A stretch of 39,121 nucleotides of DNA, from NCBI RefSeq assembly GCF_023715565.1, contig NZ_JAMBOJ010000045.1:1-39121 (forward strand), read 5' to 3'. The notes under the pieces were generated by a model that was not told the origin of the DNA, searched no databases, and was given only the letters and a program-made list of their open reading frames with translations. Shown one piece after another: positions 25,069-32,282 of this stretch. The stretch comes from Cytobacillus firmus (lineage in GTDB: Bacteria; Bacillota; Bacilli; Bacillales; Cytobacillaceae). Position 1 is the first letter of the stretch. Each line of letters starts with the position of its first letter. Position numbers and translations under genes: made by a program.

Positions 25069-26343
25069 GTGAGTAATCTTGAAAATCAACTAAAAAAGTG
25101 GAGGCGAGATTTTCACCGTTATCCGGAAGGCGGATTCCTGGAAATGCGCACGGCTTCCATTGTTGCATCAATCCTGGATGAACTTGGATTCGGGCTTAAA
25201 ATGGGCAGGCAGGTAATGTCCGCTGATTATGTTATGGGTAAGCCGAACCAAGAGGAAACAGCAGCACACTACCAATGGGCTCTCAAAAATGGGGCGAAAA
25301 AAGAGTACATTGAACCCTTCAAAGAGGGATACACCGGTATTGTCGCAACGATGGATACGAAAAAGGATGGCCCGACCATCGCCTTCCGTGTGGATATGGA
25401 TGCATTGCCGATCCATGAATCAGAGGAAGCCAGCCATTTTCCTCAAAAAGAAGGCTTCAGCTCTTCAGTTCCAAACACCATGCACGCCTGTGGACATGAT
25501 GCCCATACAGCGATCGGGCTGGGGCTGGCAAGCTTGATTGCGGAACATAAAGACAGCCTAAAGGGGAATTTCAAACTGATTTTTCAGCCTGCCGAGGAAG
25601 GTACCCGAGGGGCTCGTTCCATGGCTGAAGCCGGAGTTGTCGATGATGTAGATTATTTAATTGCCTCACATGTCGGCACAGGAGTTCCAGATGGGCACTT
25701 TGTGGCATCAAAAAACGGATTTTTAGCCACGTCAAAGCTTGATGTAACGTTTAAAGGAGTTTCATCTCACGCAGGAGGAAATCCGGAGGAAGGGAAAAAT
25801 GCCCTTCTGGCAGCTGCTTCTGCCGCTATAAATATTTATGCTATTCCGCGCCATTCAGAAGGGGCAACCCGCATAAACGCAGGTGAATTGCATGCAGGCT
25901 CAGGCCGCAACATTATCGCAGATAAAGCGGTTCTGAAAATTGAGACACGCGGGGAAACGACAAAAATTAACGAATATGTCAAAGCCCAGGCTGAGGCTGT
26001 TGTCGCAGGATCTGCCCAAATGTATGGAGTAGAGTATGAGATCCAGACTGTGGGAGAAGCCATTAGTGCTCAAGAATCAAAAGAGCTGGCTACCGTCCTC
26101 CATGCCTGTGCACAAGAAGCCTCTTATATAAAAGAGTGCATTCTTGAAGACGATTCACCTGCAGGCTCTGAGGACGCAACCTTTTTTATTGAACGTGTTC
26201 AGCAATCTGGAGGGCAGGCCACTTACTGCATTTTCGGGACAGAACTGGCAGCTGGCCATCATAACGAAAAGTTTGATATCAAGGAAGACACGATGTTGAA
26301 TGCCGTCAAGCTGCTGTTTGAAGCACTCAAAAAATTACAATAA
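25069..26343 (+). CDS. abgA: M20 amidohydrolase, AbgA-like (copy 2)
   Basis: Protein of 424 residues, GTG start 20 bp after abgT with AGGATG as weak ribosome site. It looks closer to E. coli AbgA than copy 1 does: WRRDFHRYPEGGFLEMRTA, FRVDMDALPIHESEE, metal site HACGHDAHTAIGLGLA, LIFQPAEEGTRGARSMAEAGVVDDVDY, NALLAAASA, AGSEDATFFIERVQQ and GHHNEKFD near the C-terminus. Predicted to form the hydrolase with AbgB. If AbgB is really lost, this copy may act alone or on other acyl-amino acids. Confidence 0.9.
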   Translation: MSNLENQLKKWRRDFHRYPEGGFLEMRTASIVASILDELGFGLKMGRQVMSADYVMGKPNQEETAAHYQWALKNGAKKEYIEPFKEGYTGIVATMDTKKDGPTIAFRVDMDALPIHESEEASHFPQKEGFSSSVPNTMHACGHDAHTAIGLGLASLIAEHKDSLKGNFKLIFQPAEEGTRGARSMAEAGVVDDVDYLIASHVGTGVPDGHFVASKNGFLATSKLDVTFKGVSSHAGGNPEEGKNALLAAASAAINIYAIPRHSEGATRINAGELHAGSGRNIIADKAVLKIETRGETTKINEYVKAQAEAVVAGSAQMYGVEYEIQTVGEAISAQESKELATVLHACAQEASYIKECILEDDSPAGSEDATFFIERVQQSGGQATYCIFGTELAAGHHNEKFDIKEDTMLNAVKLLFEALKKLQ

Positions 26344-26350
26344 GGGACTG

Positions 26351-26380
26351 ATGAGGCAGAGCAATCTGCCTCATTTTCTT
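26351..26380 (+). terminator. Hairpin between abgA2 and the carbamoylase gene
   Basis: ATGAGGCAGA-GCAA-TCTGCCTCAT, a 10-bp stem with a 4-nt loop, followed by TTTCTTC. Probably a partial terminator inside the cluster. Confidence 0.7.
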
Positions 26381-26407
26381 CATGATATTCGAGGAGGAGT
26401 ATTGAGA

Positions 26408-27646
26408 ATGAAAGAATGGCTTGATAAGTACCTGAAAGAATTGAACTTAACTGACAGTATGAACCAGACTGATGGGTTCTGCAGACTAGGCTACACGGAA
26501 GAAGAATGGAGGTCCATTGATGTATTTGTTTCTCTTGCAGAGGATATGGGGCTCAAAATTCGAAGAGATGAAGCGGGAAATGCGATTGCCCGCTGGGAAA
26601 CTGAAGATTCTTCTCCTGCAGTTGCTGTAGGCTCTCATGTGGATACGGTGAAAGGCGGAGGGGGCTATGATGGAGTGGCTGGCGTCCTTTGCGGTCTGGC
26701 AGCCGTGAAGTCTTTAAAGGATGAAGGGTTTCAGCCTGCTGCCCCAATAGAGGTCATTTGCTTTGCTTCTGAAGAATCAGCCCGCTTCGGCGTATCGACC
26801 ATCGGCAGTAAGGCTATGAGCGGACTTCTTAATAAAAAAGAAGTGGAATATGTATCAGATGAAAATGGTATTACCATCCGCCAGGCAATCGAGGACATGG
26901 GGCTGTCATGGGATGCAATAGATGCAGCTGAACGGCCTGAGTCTGATTTAAAAAGCTTTATTGAGCTTCACATTGAGCAGAGAACGAGGGTGGAGGATGC
27001 AGGTGCAGACTTTGGAGCAGTTACGGCAGTTGCCTGTCCTATTCGCTTAAAGGTCATCATCAATGGTCAAATGGGGCACACAGGGACGACCCCAATGGGC
27101 AAACGAAAGGATGCTTTTGTCGCGGCGGCACCTCTCGTTACGTTTATATCCGAGAAGGCTCTTGCTTTATCGGCTTCAAGTTCCGTGCCGATTGTGGCAA
27201 CTGCAAGCACTTTTGAACTAAAGCCTAACGCCATGAATGTGATTCCAGGAACGGTAGAGCTTGGGATTGATATCCGCAGTGTGGACGATTCACTGAAAAA
27301 AGAAATGGAGAAGCTAATTCGTGAGAAATGTGATCAGCTTTCAGAATCCTTTGATGTTAAAATAGAAGTAAAAACGCTTGTTCATAATCCATCCATTCAG
27401 CTGGATGAGGCAGTGATGCGAAAATTGCAGCATTCAGGCGAATCGTTAGGGTATAAAGCATTGGTGCTTGAAAGCGGTGCAGGGCATGATGTCATGAATA
27501 TGGTGGCCAAATGGCCTTCAGGGCTTTTATTTATACCATGCAAAAATGGCCTCAGCCATCATCCCGAGGAATTTGCAGCGCTTGAAGATCTGGAAATGGG
27601 TACAAAGATTATTGCCCAATATTTAAAAATGGAAACAAGCAGATAA
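26408..27646 (+). CDS. M20 family Zn-dependent hydantoinase/carbamoylase-type amidohydrolase
   Basis: Protein of 412 residues. ATG at 26408 follows GAGGAGG by ten bases; a TTG six bases earlier is a possible start. Family signatures: VGSHVDTVKGGGGYDGVAGVL (metal site, near residues 75-95; GSHVDT core), CFASEESARFG (near 118-128), ELHIEQ (near 185), GQMGHTGTTPMGKRKDA and ESGAGHDVMNM. Members are N-carbamoyl-L-amino acid hydrolases, ureidoglycolate or allantoate amidohydrolases. In this cluster it probably trims an amide or ureido product made from the imported substrate. Exact substrate unknown. Confidence 0.88.
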   Translation: MKEWLDKYLKELNLTDSMNQTDGFCRLGYTEEEWRSIDVFVSLAEDMGLKIRRDEAGNAIARWETEDSSPAVAVGSHVDTVKGGGGYDGVAGVLCGLAAVKSLKDEGFQPAAPIEVICFASEESARFGVSTIGSKAMSGLLNKKEVEYVSDENGITIRQAIEDMGLSWDAIDAAERPESDLKSFIELHIEQRTRVEDAGADFGAVTAVACPIRLKVIINGQMGHTGTTPMGKRKDAFVAAAPLVTFISEKALALSASSSVPIVATASTFELKPNAMNVIPGTVELGIDIRSVDDSLKKEMEKLIREKCDQLSESFDVKIEVKTLVHNPSIQLDEAVMRKLQHSGESLGYKALVLESGAGHDVMNMVAKWPSGLLFIPCKNGLSHHPEEFAALEDLEMGTKIIAQYLKMETSR

Positions 27647-27667
27647 AGAAGAAGCGGGTGGAAAGTA

Positions 27668-28978
27668 ATGAAGATTCGCGTTGGGGTAGTGGGGCCGGAA
27701 GACTCCGTTGGACACATTCTTGCCTTGTCGCGTGAATACAGCGAGCTTGAAATGATTCCATATATTTATAAGGAAACAAAAGAAACAGAAAACATCATCA
27801 GGGACCATAAGGCGGAAATCGATTTATGGTTTTTCTCCGGACAGGCTCCTTATTATTACGCACGTTCAAAAGGGCTGATCGGTGAAGAAAATGCCCAATT
27901 TCCCCCTCTGTATGGCTCCAGCCTTCTGGGCACACTCCTTGAAGCTCATATCAGGGAGGGCGGATTTCAGCAGGCAAGCTTGGACACCATCCAGGAATCC
28001 GAGTTGGATATACTTAAGAACACATACTTTTTAGGAGACTTAAACGTTCATACTTTCTCCTACCATGAATACGAGCCGGCAGAAGAAATCATCAGCTTTC
28101 ATCAAAAGCTTTATGAGGAAGGAAAAACGGAGGTCGCCTTAACATGTGTTCAGGAAGTTCATGATCGGCTCAGGGCGCTGGGAATCCCCTGTTACCGGGT
28201 GGTTCCGTCTCCTGTCGCAATCAAACTGGTGCTCAGCTATTTGAGGGAAAGAGGACAGTCCAATTGGTATAAACGCTCGCAGATAGCGATTATGGGCATG
28301 GAAGTCGTCCATTCTGCAAATTCACTGGAAGAGCAGCATTTTACTTACGAAATGAAGCGGCATGAGCTGGAAATGAAGCAGGTCCTGCTTGATTATGCCG
28401 AGAAGGTCCAGGGCTCGTTTGTGCAGATCGGAGATGGTCTATTTTTTATCTATACAACCCGTGGCGAAATGGACATGCATTTTCAGGGAGATTCCATGTA
28501 TTCTCTTATAGAAGAAGCGAAATCCCACAGCAAGCTGAAGGTAAGAATCGGTGTGGGTTATGGACTGACGGCATATGATGCAGAGCAGAATGTCAGGCTG
28601 GCCCTTCAGTATGCAAGGGACCAAAAGGCCTCCCCTGTAATAAGCATTGATGAAAATAAGGAAATAAAGGAACACCTTTCAGAAAGCGGCAATGAGGCGA
28701 TTGCCTATCAGCAGCGAATATGGGGAGAGGAATGGGAAGAACGATTTAAGGAAGCGAAAATCAATCCGGCAATCGTATCGAAAATCGATTACCTCTCAAG
28801 GCATTACAAAAAGAAGATTGTCACTGCGCAGGAAGTTTCCAGGTGGCTCAAAAATACGGAGCGCAACTCGAGAAGAATTATGGCGGAACTTGAGAGGCTC
28901 GGTCTCGCGAAAGTAACGGGTGAAGAACAGCCCGGGCAGCGAGGTCGGCCGCGGAAGGTTTATGAGTTGAGGTTTTAG
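27668..28978 (+). CDS. Predicted transcriptional regulator with cyclase-like domain and C-terminal winged helix
   Basis: Protein of 436 residues, 21 bp after the amidohydrolase gene, so the last gene of the abg operon. I do not recognise a named family. The N-terminus (MKIRVGVVGPEDSVGHI to about residue 200) resembles an effector-binding domain. Residues about 210-345 contain FVQIGDGLFFIY and KVRIGVGYGLTAYDAEQNVRLALQYA, like the degenerate GGDEF/cyclase-homology domains of CdaR/PucR-type regulators. Residues 375-436 look like a winged helix ending GQRGRPRKVYELRF, a typical DNA-binding wing. No signal peptide or membrane segment. Position suggests it controls the cluster, perhaps in response to an amino acid or pterin-related ligand; that is inference. 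Confidence 0.6.
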   Translation: MKIRVGVVGPEDSVGHILALSREYSELEMIPYIYKETKETENIIRDHKAEIDLWFFSGQAPYYYARSKGLIGEENAQFPPLYGSSLLGTLLEAHIREGGFQQASLDTIQESELDILKNTYFLGDLNVHTFSYHEYEPAEEIISFHQKLYEEGKTEVALTCVQEVHDRLRALGIPCYRVVPSPVAIKLVLSYLRERGQSNWYKRSQIAIMGMEVVHSANSLEEQHFTYEMKRHELEMKQVLLDYAEKVQGSFVQIGDGLFFIYTTRGEMDMHFQGDSMYSLIEEAKSHSKLKVRIGVGYGLTAYDAEQNVRLALQYARDQKASPVISIDENKEIKEHLSESGNEAIAYQQRIWGEEWEERFKEAKINPAIVSKIDYLSRHYKKKIVTAQEVSRWLKNTERNSRRIMAELERLGLAKVTGEEQPGQRGRPRKVYELRF

Positions 28979-29029
28979 AGTACAGGAGCTTAAACTGGAG
29001 ATCCAGTGGGGGGTATAAATATAAAAATG

Positions 29030-29062
29030 AACCGCTGATAACTATATCGGCGGTTTTTTATT
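29030..29062 (+). terminator. Terminator of the abg cluster
   Basis: AACCGCTGAT-AACTAT-ATCGGCGGTT (one T-G pair) followed by TTTTTATTT. Confidence 0.9.
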
Positions 29063-29165
29063 TACAGAATAAAAAAACCAATTGAAATTTAATAGAGAAA
29101 CACTTAAATGAACAGAGATGAGAGTTTAAAGTCCTAATTTCCTGAAAATTCGACTTTTAAATTAG

Positions 29166-29192
29166 TTAGTTAAAGAACTAATGTGCTATAGT
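29166..29192 (+). promoter_or_regulatory. Extended -10 promoter with upstream palindrome, desaturase gene
   Basis: The palindrome TTAGTTAAAGAACTAA (29166-29181) sits just before an extended -10, TGCTATAGT (29184-29192). Further TAGTTA copies follow (29189-29225, including ATAGTTAGCTAT). This looks like the operator cluster of a dimeric regulator placed over the -35 region. The rest of the 269-bp gap 28979-29247 holds only the terminator. Confidence 0.5.
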
Positions 29193-29247
29193 TAATTTAG
29201 TAACAGGTCATAATAGTTAGCTATAAAATAGCAATGGAGGTCTACAC

Positions 29248-30138
29248 TTGTTAACAAATCATCTCGATTTTCGTCTTGAGCCGAAGGTAAGGGAATTGTA
29301 TGAAGAGCACAAAAAACGGGCTGAAAAAATAGATTGGGGCTACCACGAATTTCTTCCATGGGATAAAGCACAGGATTTTAGGCGTGTACCTTGGGATGAA
29401 AGCCAGGTGACGCTACCGGAGCCAGTCATTACCGCTGTGGAGACAGCTCTTTTGACAGAAGTGAATCTCCCATGGTTCACCTCTTATTTGGACCAGACAT
29501 TTAAAGGGTCATTGAATGTTATTAAGGAATTTGTGCATACCTGGACAGCGGAAGAGGATCAGCACTCCAACCTGCTTGAAACCTATCTGTTAATCACACG
29601 GAATGTCCATCCGGGCAGGCTTCACCAGCTGCATAAGCAGACAGTCGAAAACGGCTGGAATCCCGATTTCCATACGCCGTTTGAAACAATGGTTTATACG
29701 TCCATGCAGGAGCTGGCCACCATGGTGTTCTACTATAATGTGGCAAAAGTAGCAGGTCCTCATGATAAGGATTTGTCCACCCTGCTGAGGCGTTTGGCCA
29801 AGGATGAGACCCTTCATTATGCTTTTTACAGAGACGTTATAAAACATCACCTGCAATTAGAGCCTAACTATTGCTACTATCTCGCGAATGTCATCATGAA
29901 CTTTAAAATGCCGGGTGCTGTCATGCCGGATTTTGAAAACCGTATGGCGATCATCGCAAAAGAAGCCAACTATGGCCCACTCGAGTATTTTGATCAGGTT
30001 CTCGATGTCATTATCGACTATTGGGAAGTGGAAAAACTGCGGCCAATCGCACCTGAAGCAGAAAAAGCAAGACTCGATATCCTAAACTATCATGCCCGCC
30101 TCAAAAAGGTCCGGGATCGATTTTACAGCAAGAAATAA
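29248..30138 (+). CDS. Acyl-ACP desaturase, soluble diiron type
   Basis: Protein of 296 residues, TTG start seven bases after TGGAGG. It has all six expected diiron ligands of plant/mycobacterial acyl-ACP desaturases: Glu71 (TEVNLPWF), Glu103 and His106 (AEEDQH), Glu155 (MQELA), Glu187 and His190 (DETLHY). Known reaction: oxygen- and ferredoxin-dependent insertion of a double bond in ACP-bound fatty acids. It differs from the membrane desaturase Des of B. subtilis. No ferredoxin or reductase gene is adjacent. It is monocistronic between a terminator and a repeat array. Members of this family in Bacillus are often poorly characterised, so the precise substrate is open. Confidence 0.88.
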   Translation: MLTNHLDFRLEPKVRELYEEHKKRAEKIDWGYHEFLPWDKAQDFRRVPWDESQVTLPEPVITAVETALLTEVNLPWFTSYLDQTFKGSLNVIKEFVHTWTAEEDQHSNLLETYLLITRNVHPGRLHQLHKQTVENGWNPDFHTPFETMVYTSMQELATMVFYYNVAKVAGPHDKDLSTLLRRLAKDETLHYAFYRDVIKHHLQLEPNYCYYLANVIMNFKMPGAVMPDFENRMAIIAKEANYGPLEYFDQVLDVIIDYWEVEKLRPIAPEAEKARLDILNYHARLKKVRDRFYSKK

Positions 30139-30145
30139 CTGGTAG

Positions 30146-30173
30146 AACCGGCGCGTTGGCTGGTTCTTTTTTG
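30146..30173 (+). terminator. Terminator of the desaturase gene
   Basis: AACCGGC-GCGTTG-GCTGGTT hairpin (30146-30165) followed by CTTTTTT. The same hairpin, without its T tail, recurs at 30339, 30520, 30701 and 30882 inside the macro-repeat, so the terminator stem itself was amplified. Confidence 0.85.
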
Positions 30174-31043
30174 TTGGTTGGAAAGACTATCGAATTGTGA
30201 ACGCTGCAAATAGAATCTGGATTTTTGCAAATAGAAATGTGAACTTGCAAATAGAGTGTCTCATTCTGCAAATAGTCGGGTGAAACTTGCAAATAGGAAG
30301 CAAAACCTGCAAATAGCACACCATTGTCTAATTAATGGAACCGGCGCGTTGGCTGGTTGTTGGGAAAGAACCAAATTGTGAACGCTGCAAATAGAATCAG
30401 GATTTCTGCAAATAGCAATGTGAACCTGCAAATAGAGTGTCTCATTCTGCAAATAGTCGAGTGAAACTGACAAATAGAAAGCAAAACCTGCAAATAGCAC
30501 AGCATTGTCTAATTAATGGAACCGGCGCGTTGGCTGGTTGTTGGGAAAGACTTAAATTGTGAACGCTGCAAATAGAATCTGGATTTCTGCAAATAGAATT
30601 GCAAACTTGCAAATAGAGTGCCACCTTCCGCAAATAGTCGAGCAAAACTGACAAATAGAAAGCAAAACCTGCAAATAGCACAGCATTGTCTAATTAATGG
30701 AACCGGCGCGTTGGCTGGTTGTTGGGAAAGACTCAAATTGTGAACGCTGCAAATAGAATCTGGATTTCTGCAAATAGAATTGCAAACTTGCAAATAGAGT
30801 GCCACCTTCCGCAAATAGTCGAGCAAAACTTACAAATAGGAAGCAAAACCTGCAAATAGCACAGCATTGTCTAATTAATGGAACCGGCGCGTTGGCTGGT
30901 TGTTGGGAAAAACTCAAATTGTGAACGCTGCAAATAGAATCTAGATTTTTGCAAATAGAATTGCAAACTTGTAAATAGAGTGCCACCTTCCGCAAATAGT
31001 CGAGCAAAACTTGCAAATAGAAAGCAAAACCTGCAAATAGCAC
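30146..31043 (-). repeat. 181-bp macro-repeat array (terminator hairpin plus six CTATTTGCA elements), array D
   Basis: Five tandem units begin with the AACCGGCGCG hairpin at 30146, 30339, 30520, 30701 and 30882 (period 193 then three times 181). Each unit has the hairpin, GTTGGGAAAGACT, then TGTGAAC followed by six TGCAAATAG elements at 20-21 bp spacing, and a GCATTGTCTAATTAATGG joint. The last three units are nearly identical, so amplification is recent. The elements read CTATTTGCA on the minus strand. No real gene is seen in 30139-31135; the overlapping minus-strand frames are by-products. Confidence 0.93.
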
Positions 31044-31135
31044 ACTCCATTTCCACTAAAAAACTCCCCACTGCTAGTTTTGCAGCCCGCTTAATCGGGA
31101 ATTTACCTCAATAAAACCAGTTGGAGGTAACCATT

Positions 31136-31492
31136 ATGCTTCAATTCATAGAATCCCGCTCACCATCTACTATCGCCATCGCATTTAATGGCAATGCAAG
31201 AAAGGAAGATGCTGAAAAACTGGATCAATACGTGAGAGAAAATTTTAAAGATGACCAGAAATTCAATATCCTCGCCATCATGACGGATGTAGACGGGACA
31301 ACTTTCCAGGGTGCCACGGAAGGAGTGGAGTTTGATATAAAAAGATGGAAGCAGTTTAATAAATTCGCTGTTGTCAGTGATAAAGACTGGATTGGCACTG
31401 TTTCAAAGGTTACGAACTATTTGCCGGGGATCACGGTTGAATACTTTGAAGGTCATCAGCTGGAAGAAGCTTGGTCTTGGATATTGAAATAG
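31136..31492 (+). CDS. SpoIIAA-like (STAS-related) small protein
   Basis: Protein of 118 residues from ATG at 31136, eight bases after GGAGGT; a TTG at 31121 lies before the ribosome site and is rejected. The sequence MLQFIESRSPSTIAIAFNGN, then a helix (ARKEDAEKLDQYVREN), a strand with LAIMTDVDGTTFQGA and SWILK at the end fits the SpoIIAA-like family of single-domain STAS-fold proteins. Members may bind lipids or act in signalling, but no function is established for this one. It stands alone, flanked by two CTATTTGCA array groups that point away from it in opposite orientations. Confidence 0.7.
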   Translation: MLQFIESRSPSTIAIAFNGNARKEDAEKLDQYVRENFKDDQKFNILAIMTDVDGTTFQGATEGVEFDIKRWKQFNKFAVVSDKDWIGTVSKVTNYLPGITVEYFEGHQLEEAWSWILK

Positions 31493-31516
31493 CCTATTAA
31501 GGGCTATTTTCTTTTT
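31487..31516 (+). terminator. Terminator overlapping the SpoIIAA-like stop codon
   Basis: AAATAGCC (31487-31494) pairs with GGCTATTT (31502-31509), then TCTTTTT. The stop codon TAG is inside the left arm. Confidence 0.85.
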
Positions 31517-31646
31517 ATCGCAGAATAAATCTAGTTCTCATGAATGGCTCAGGATGACTGGGCCATTTAGCAGAAGAAGCCACGGAAATGGGAATCAAGG
31601 TTGGGCAGCCCATTTGTTCTGACACCGATTCAAGAAAATAGAAAAT

Positions 31647-31788
31647 ACCGTGTTTGTGACACGGTCTATTTGCGGAATTCTCTTTCTATTTGCAGGATTG
31701 GTCAGTCTATTTGCAGGTTCACCGGGTCTATTTGCAAAATAAGCTTCTCAATTCGCAGATTTCCCTGTTCTATTAGTAATGTTCACAC
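31647..31788 (+). repeat. CTATTTGCA phased array C1 with head hairpin and tail
   Basis: Head hairpin ACCGTGT-TTGTG-ACACGGT (31647-31665) directly abuts CTATTTGCG. Elements follow at 31666, 31686, 31707 and 31728, a degenerate one at 31747, and the array ends with TCTATTAGTAATGTTCACAC (31769-31788). Nothing else is visible in 31493-31646 beyond the terminator. Confidence 0.85.
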
Positions 31789-31849
31789 TCACACATCACA
31801 GCTGTCAAACTCCGAAACTATCTTTTGAAAAGTGTTATTTTGTATTAAA

Positions 31850-32061
31850 ACGGCATCATCTGCCGTGCTGGATTGTCCTATTTGCAGGATGCTCATCTCT
31901 ATTTGCAGGATCCCCCTCTCTATTTGCAGAATTAGCCATTCTATTTGCAAATTCCCCCGGTCTATTTGCAAAAAGGCTTCCCTATTTGCAAATTCCCCCG
32001 GTCTATTTGCAAAAAAGCTTCCCTATTTGCAAATTCCCAACTCTATTAGTAATGATCACAC
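31850..32061 (+). repeat. CTATTTGCA phased array C2 with head hairpin and tail
   Basis: Head hairpin ACGGCA-TCATC-TGCCGT (31850-31866), then CTATTTGCA elements at 31878, 31899, 31920, 31941, 31962, 31982, 32003 and 32023, spaced 20-21 bp, ending in TCTATTAGTAATGATCACAC (32042-32061). The block at 31962-32002 (CTATTTGCAAAAAGGCTTCC and the next element) is duplicated nearly exactly at 32003-32042. Same modular order as array C1. Confidence 0.88.
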
Positions 32062-32140
32062 ACTCAAAGAGCAAGCAACATCCAACCTGTCCCCAAGCAA
32101 CGCTTCCGGCAACTATTGATCTGTCAGCCATTTATTGAAA

Positions 32141-32160
32141 TCAATCAAACGTTTGATTGA
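32141..32160. promoter_or_regulatory. Perfect 20-bp palindrome
   Basis: TCAATCAAACGTTTGATTGA is a perfect palindrome with central CG, as in LacI or TetR operators. It lies about 50-70 bp upstream of the promoter of the dehydrogenase cluster. It differs from the TTGNATACGTATTCAA operator there, so a second regulator may be involved. A 17/20 match is at 5332-5351. Confidence 0.6.
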
Positions 32161-32208
32161 ATTATCACCTGAAAACAAATAAATATTTTAACAATTTATA
32201 ATTTTATG

Positions 32209-32237
32209 TTGAATTCACAGCGCTTACATTGTATATT
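32209..32237 (+). promoter_or_regulatory. Predicted promoter of the dehydrogenase cluster
   Basis: -35 TTGAAT (32209-32214), 17-nt spacer, -10 TATATT (32232-32237). A cre-like site fills the spacer and a LacI-type operator covers the -10 and start region. Confidence 0.65.
32215..32228 (+). promoter_or_regulatory. Putative cre (CcpA site)
   Basis: TCACAGCGCTTACA; the complement TGTAAGCGCTGTGA fits the Bacillus cre consensus (TGNAARCGNWWWCA) with about two mismatches. Located between -35 and -10, where CcpA would repress, implying that preferred sugars shut the cluster off. Confidence 0.6.
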
Positions 32238-32251
32238 GAATACGTATTCAA
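32236..32251 (+). promoter_or_regulatory. LacI-type operator, cluster promoter
   Basis: TTGAATACGTATTCAA, a perfect 16-bp palindrome with central CG. It overlaps the end of the -10 element and the expected transcription start. A near copy lies at 34004-34019; the likely binder is the LacI protein encoded at 35381. Confidence 0.8.
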
Positions 32252-32282
32252 AAACTAGAAATTTCAGAAAGATGGTGAGCGA

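Noticed and set aside
30101-31071. Small repetitive minus-strand proteins rich in LFA/YLQ (also in 95-545 and 31779-32138)
   Set aside because: They are open in several frames because the repeat lacks stops; frames slip with the 20/21-bp spacing and no ribosome sites fit.
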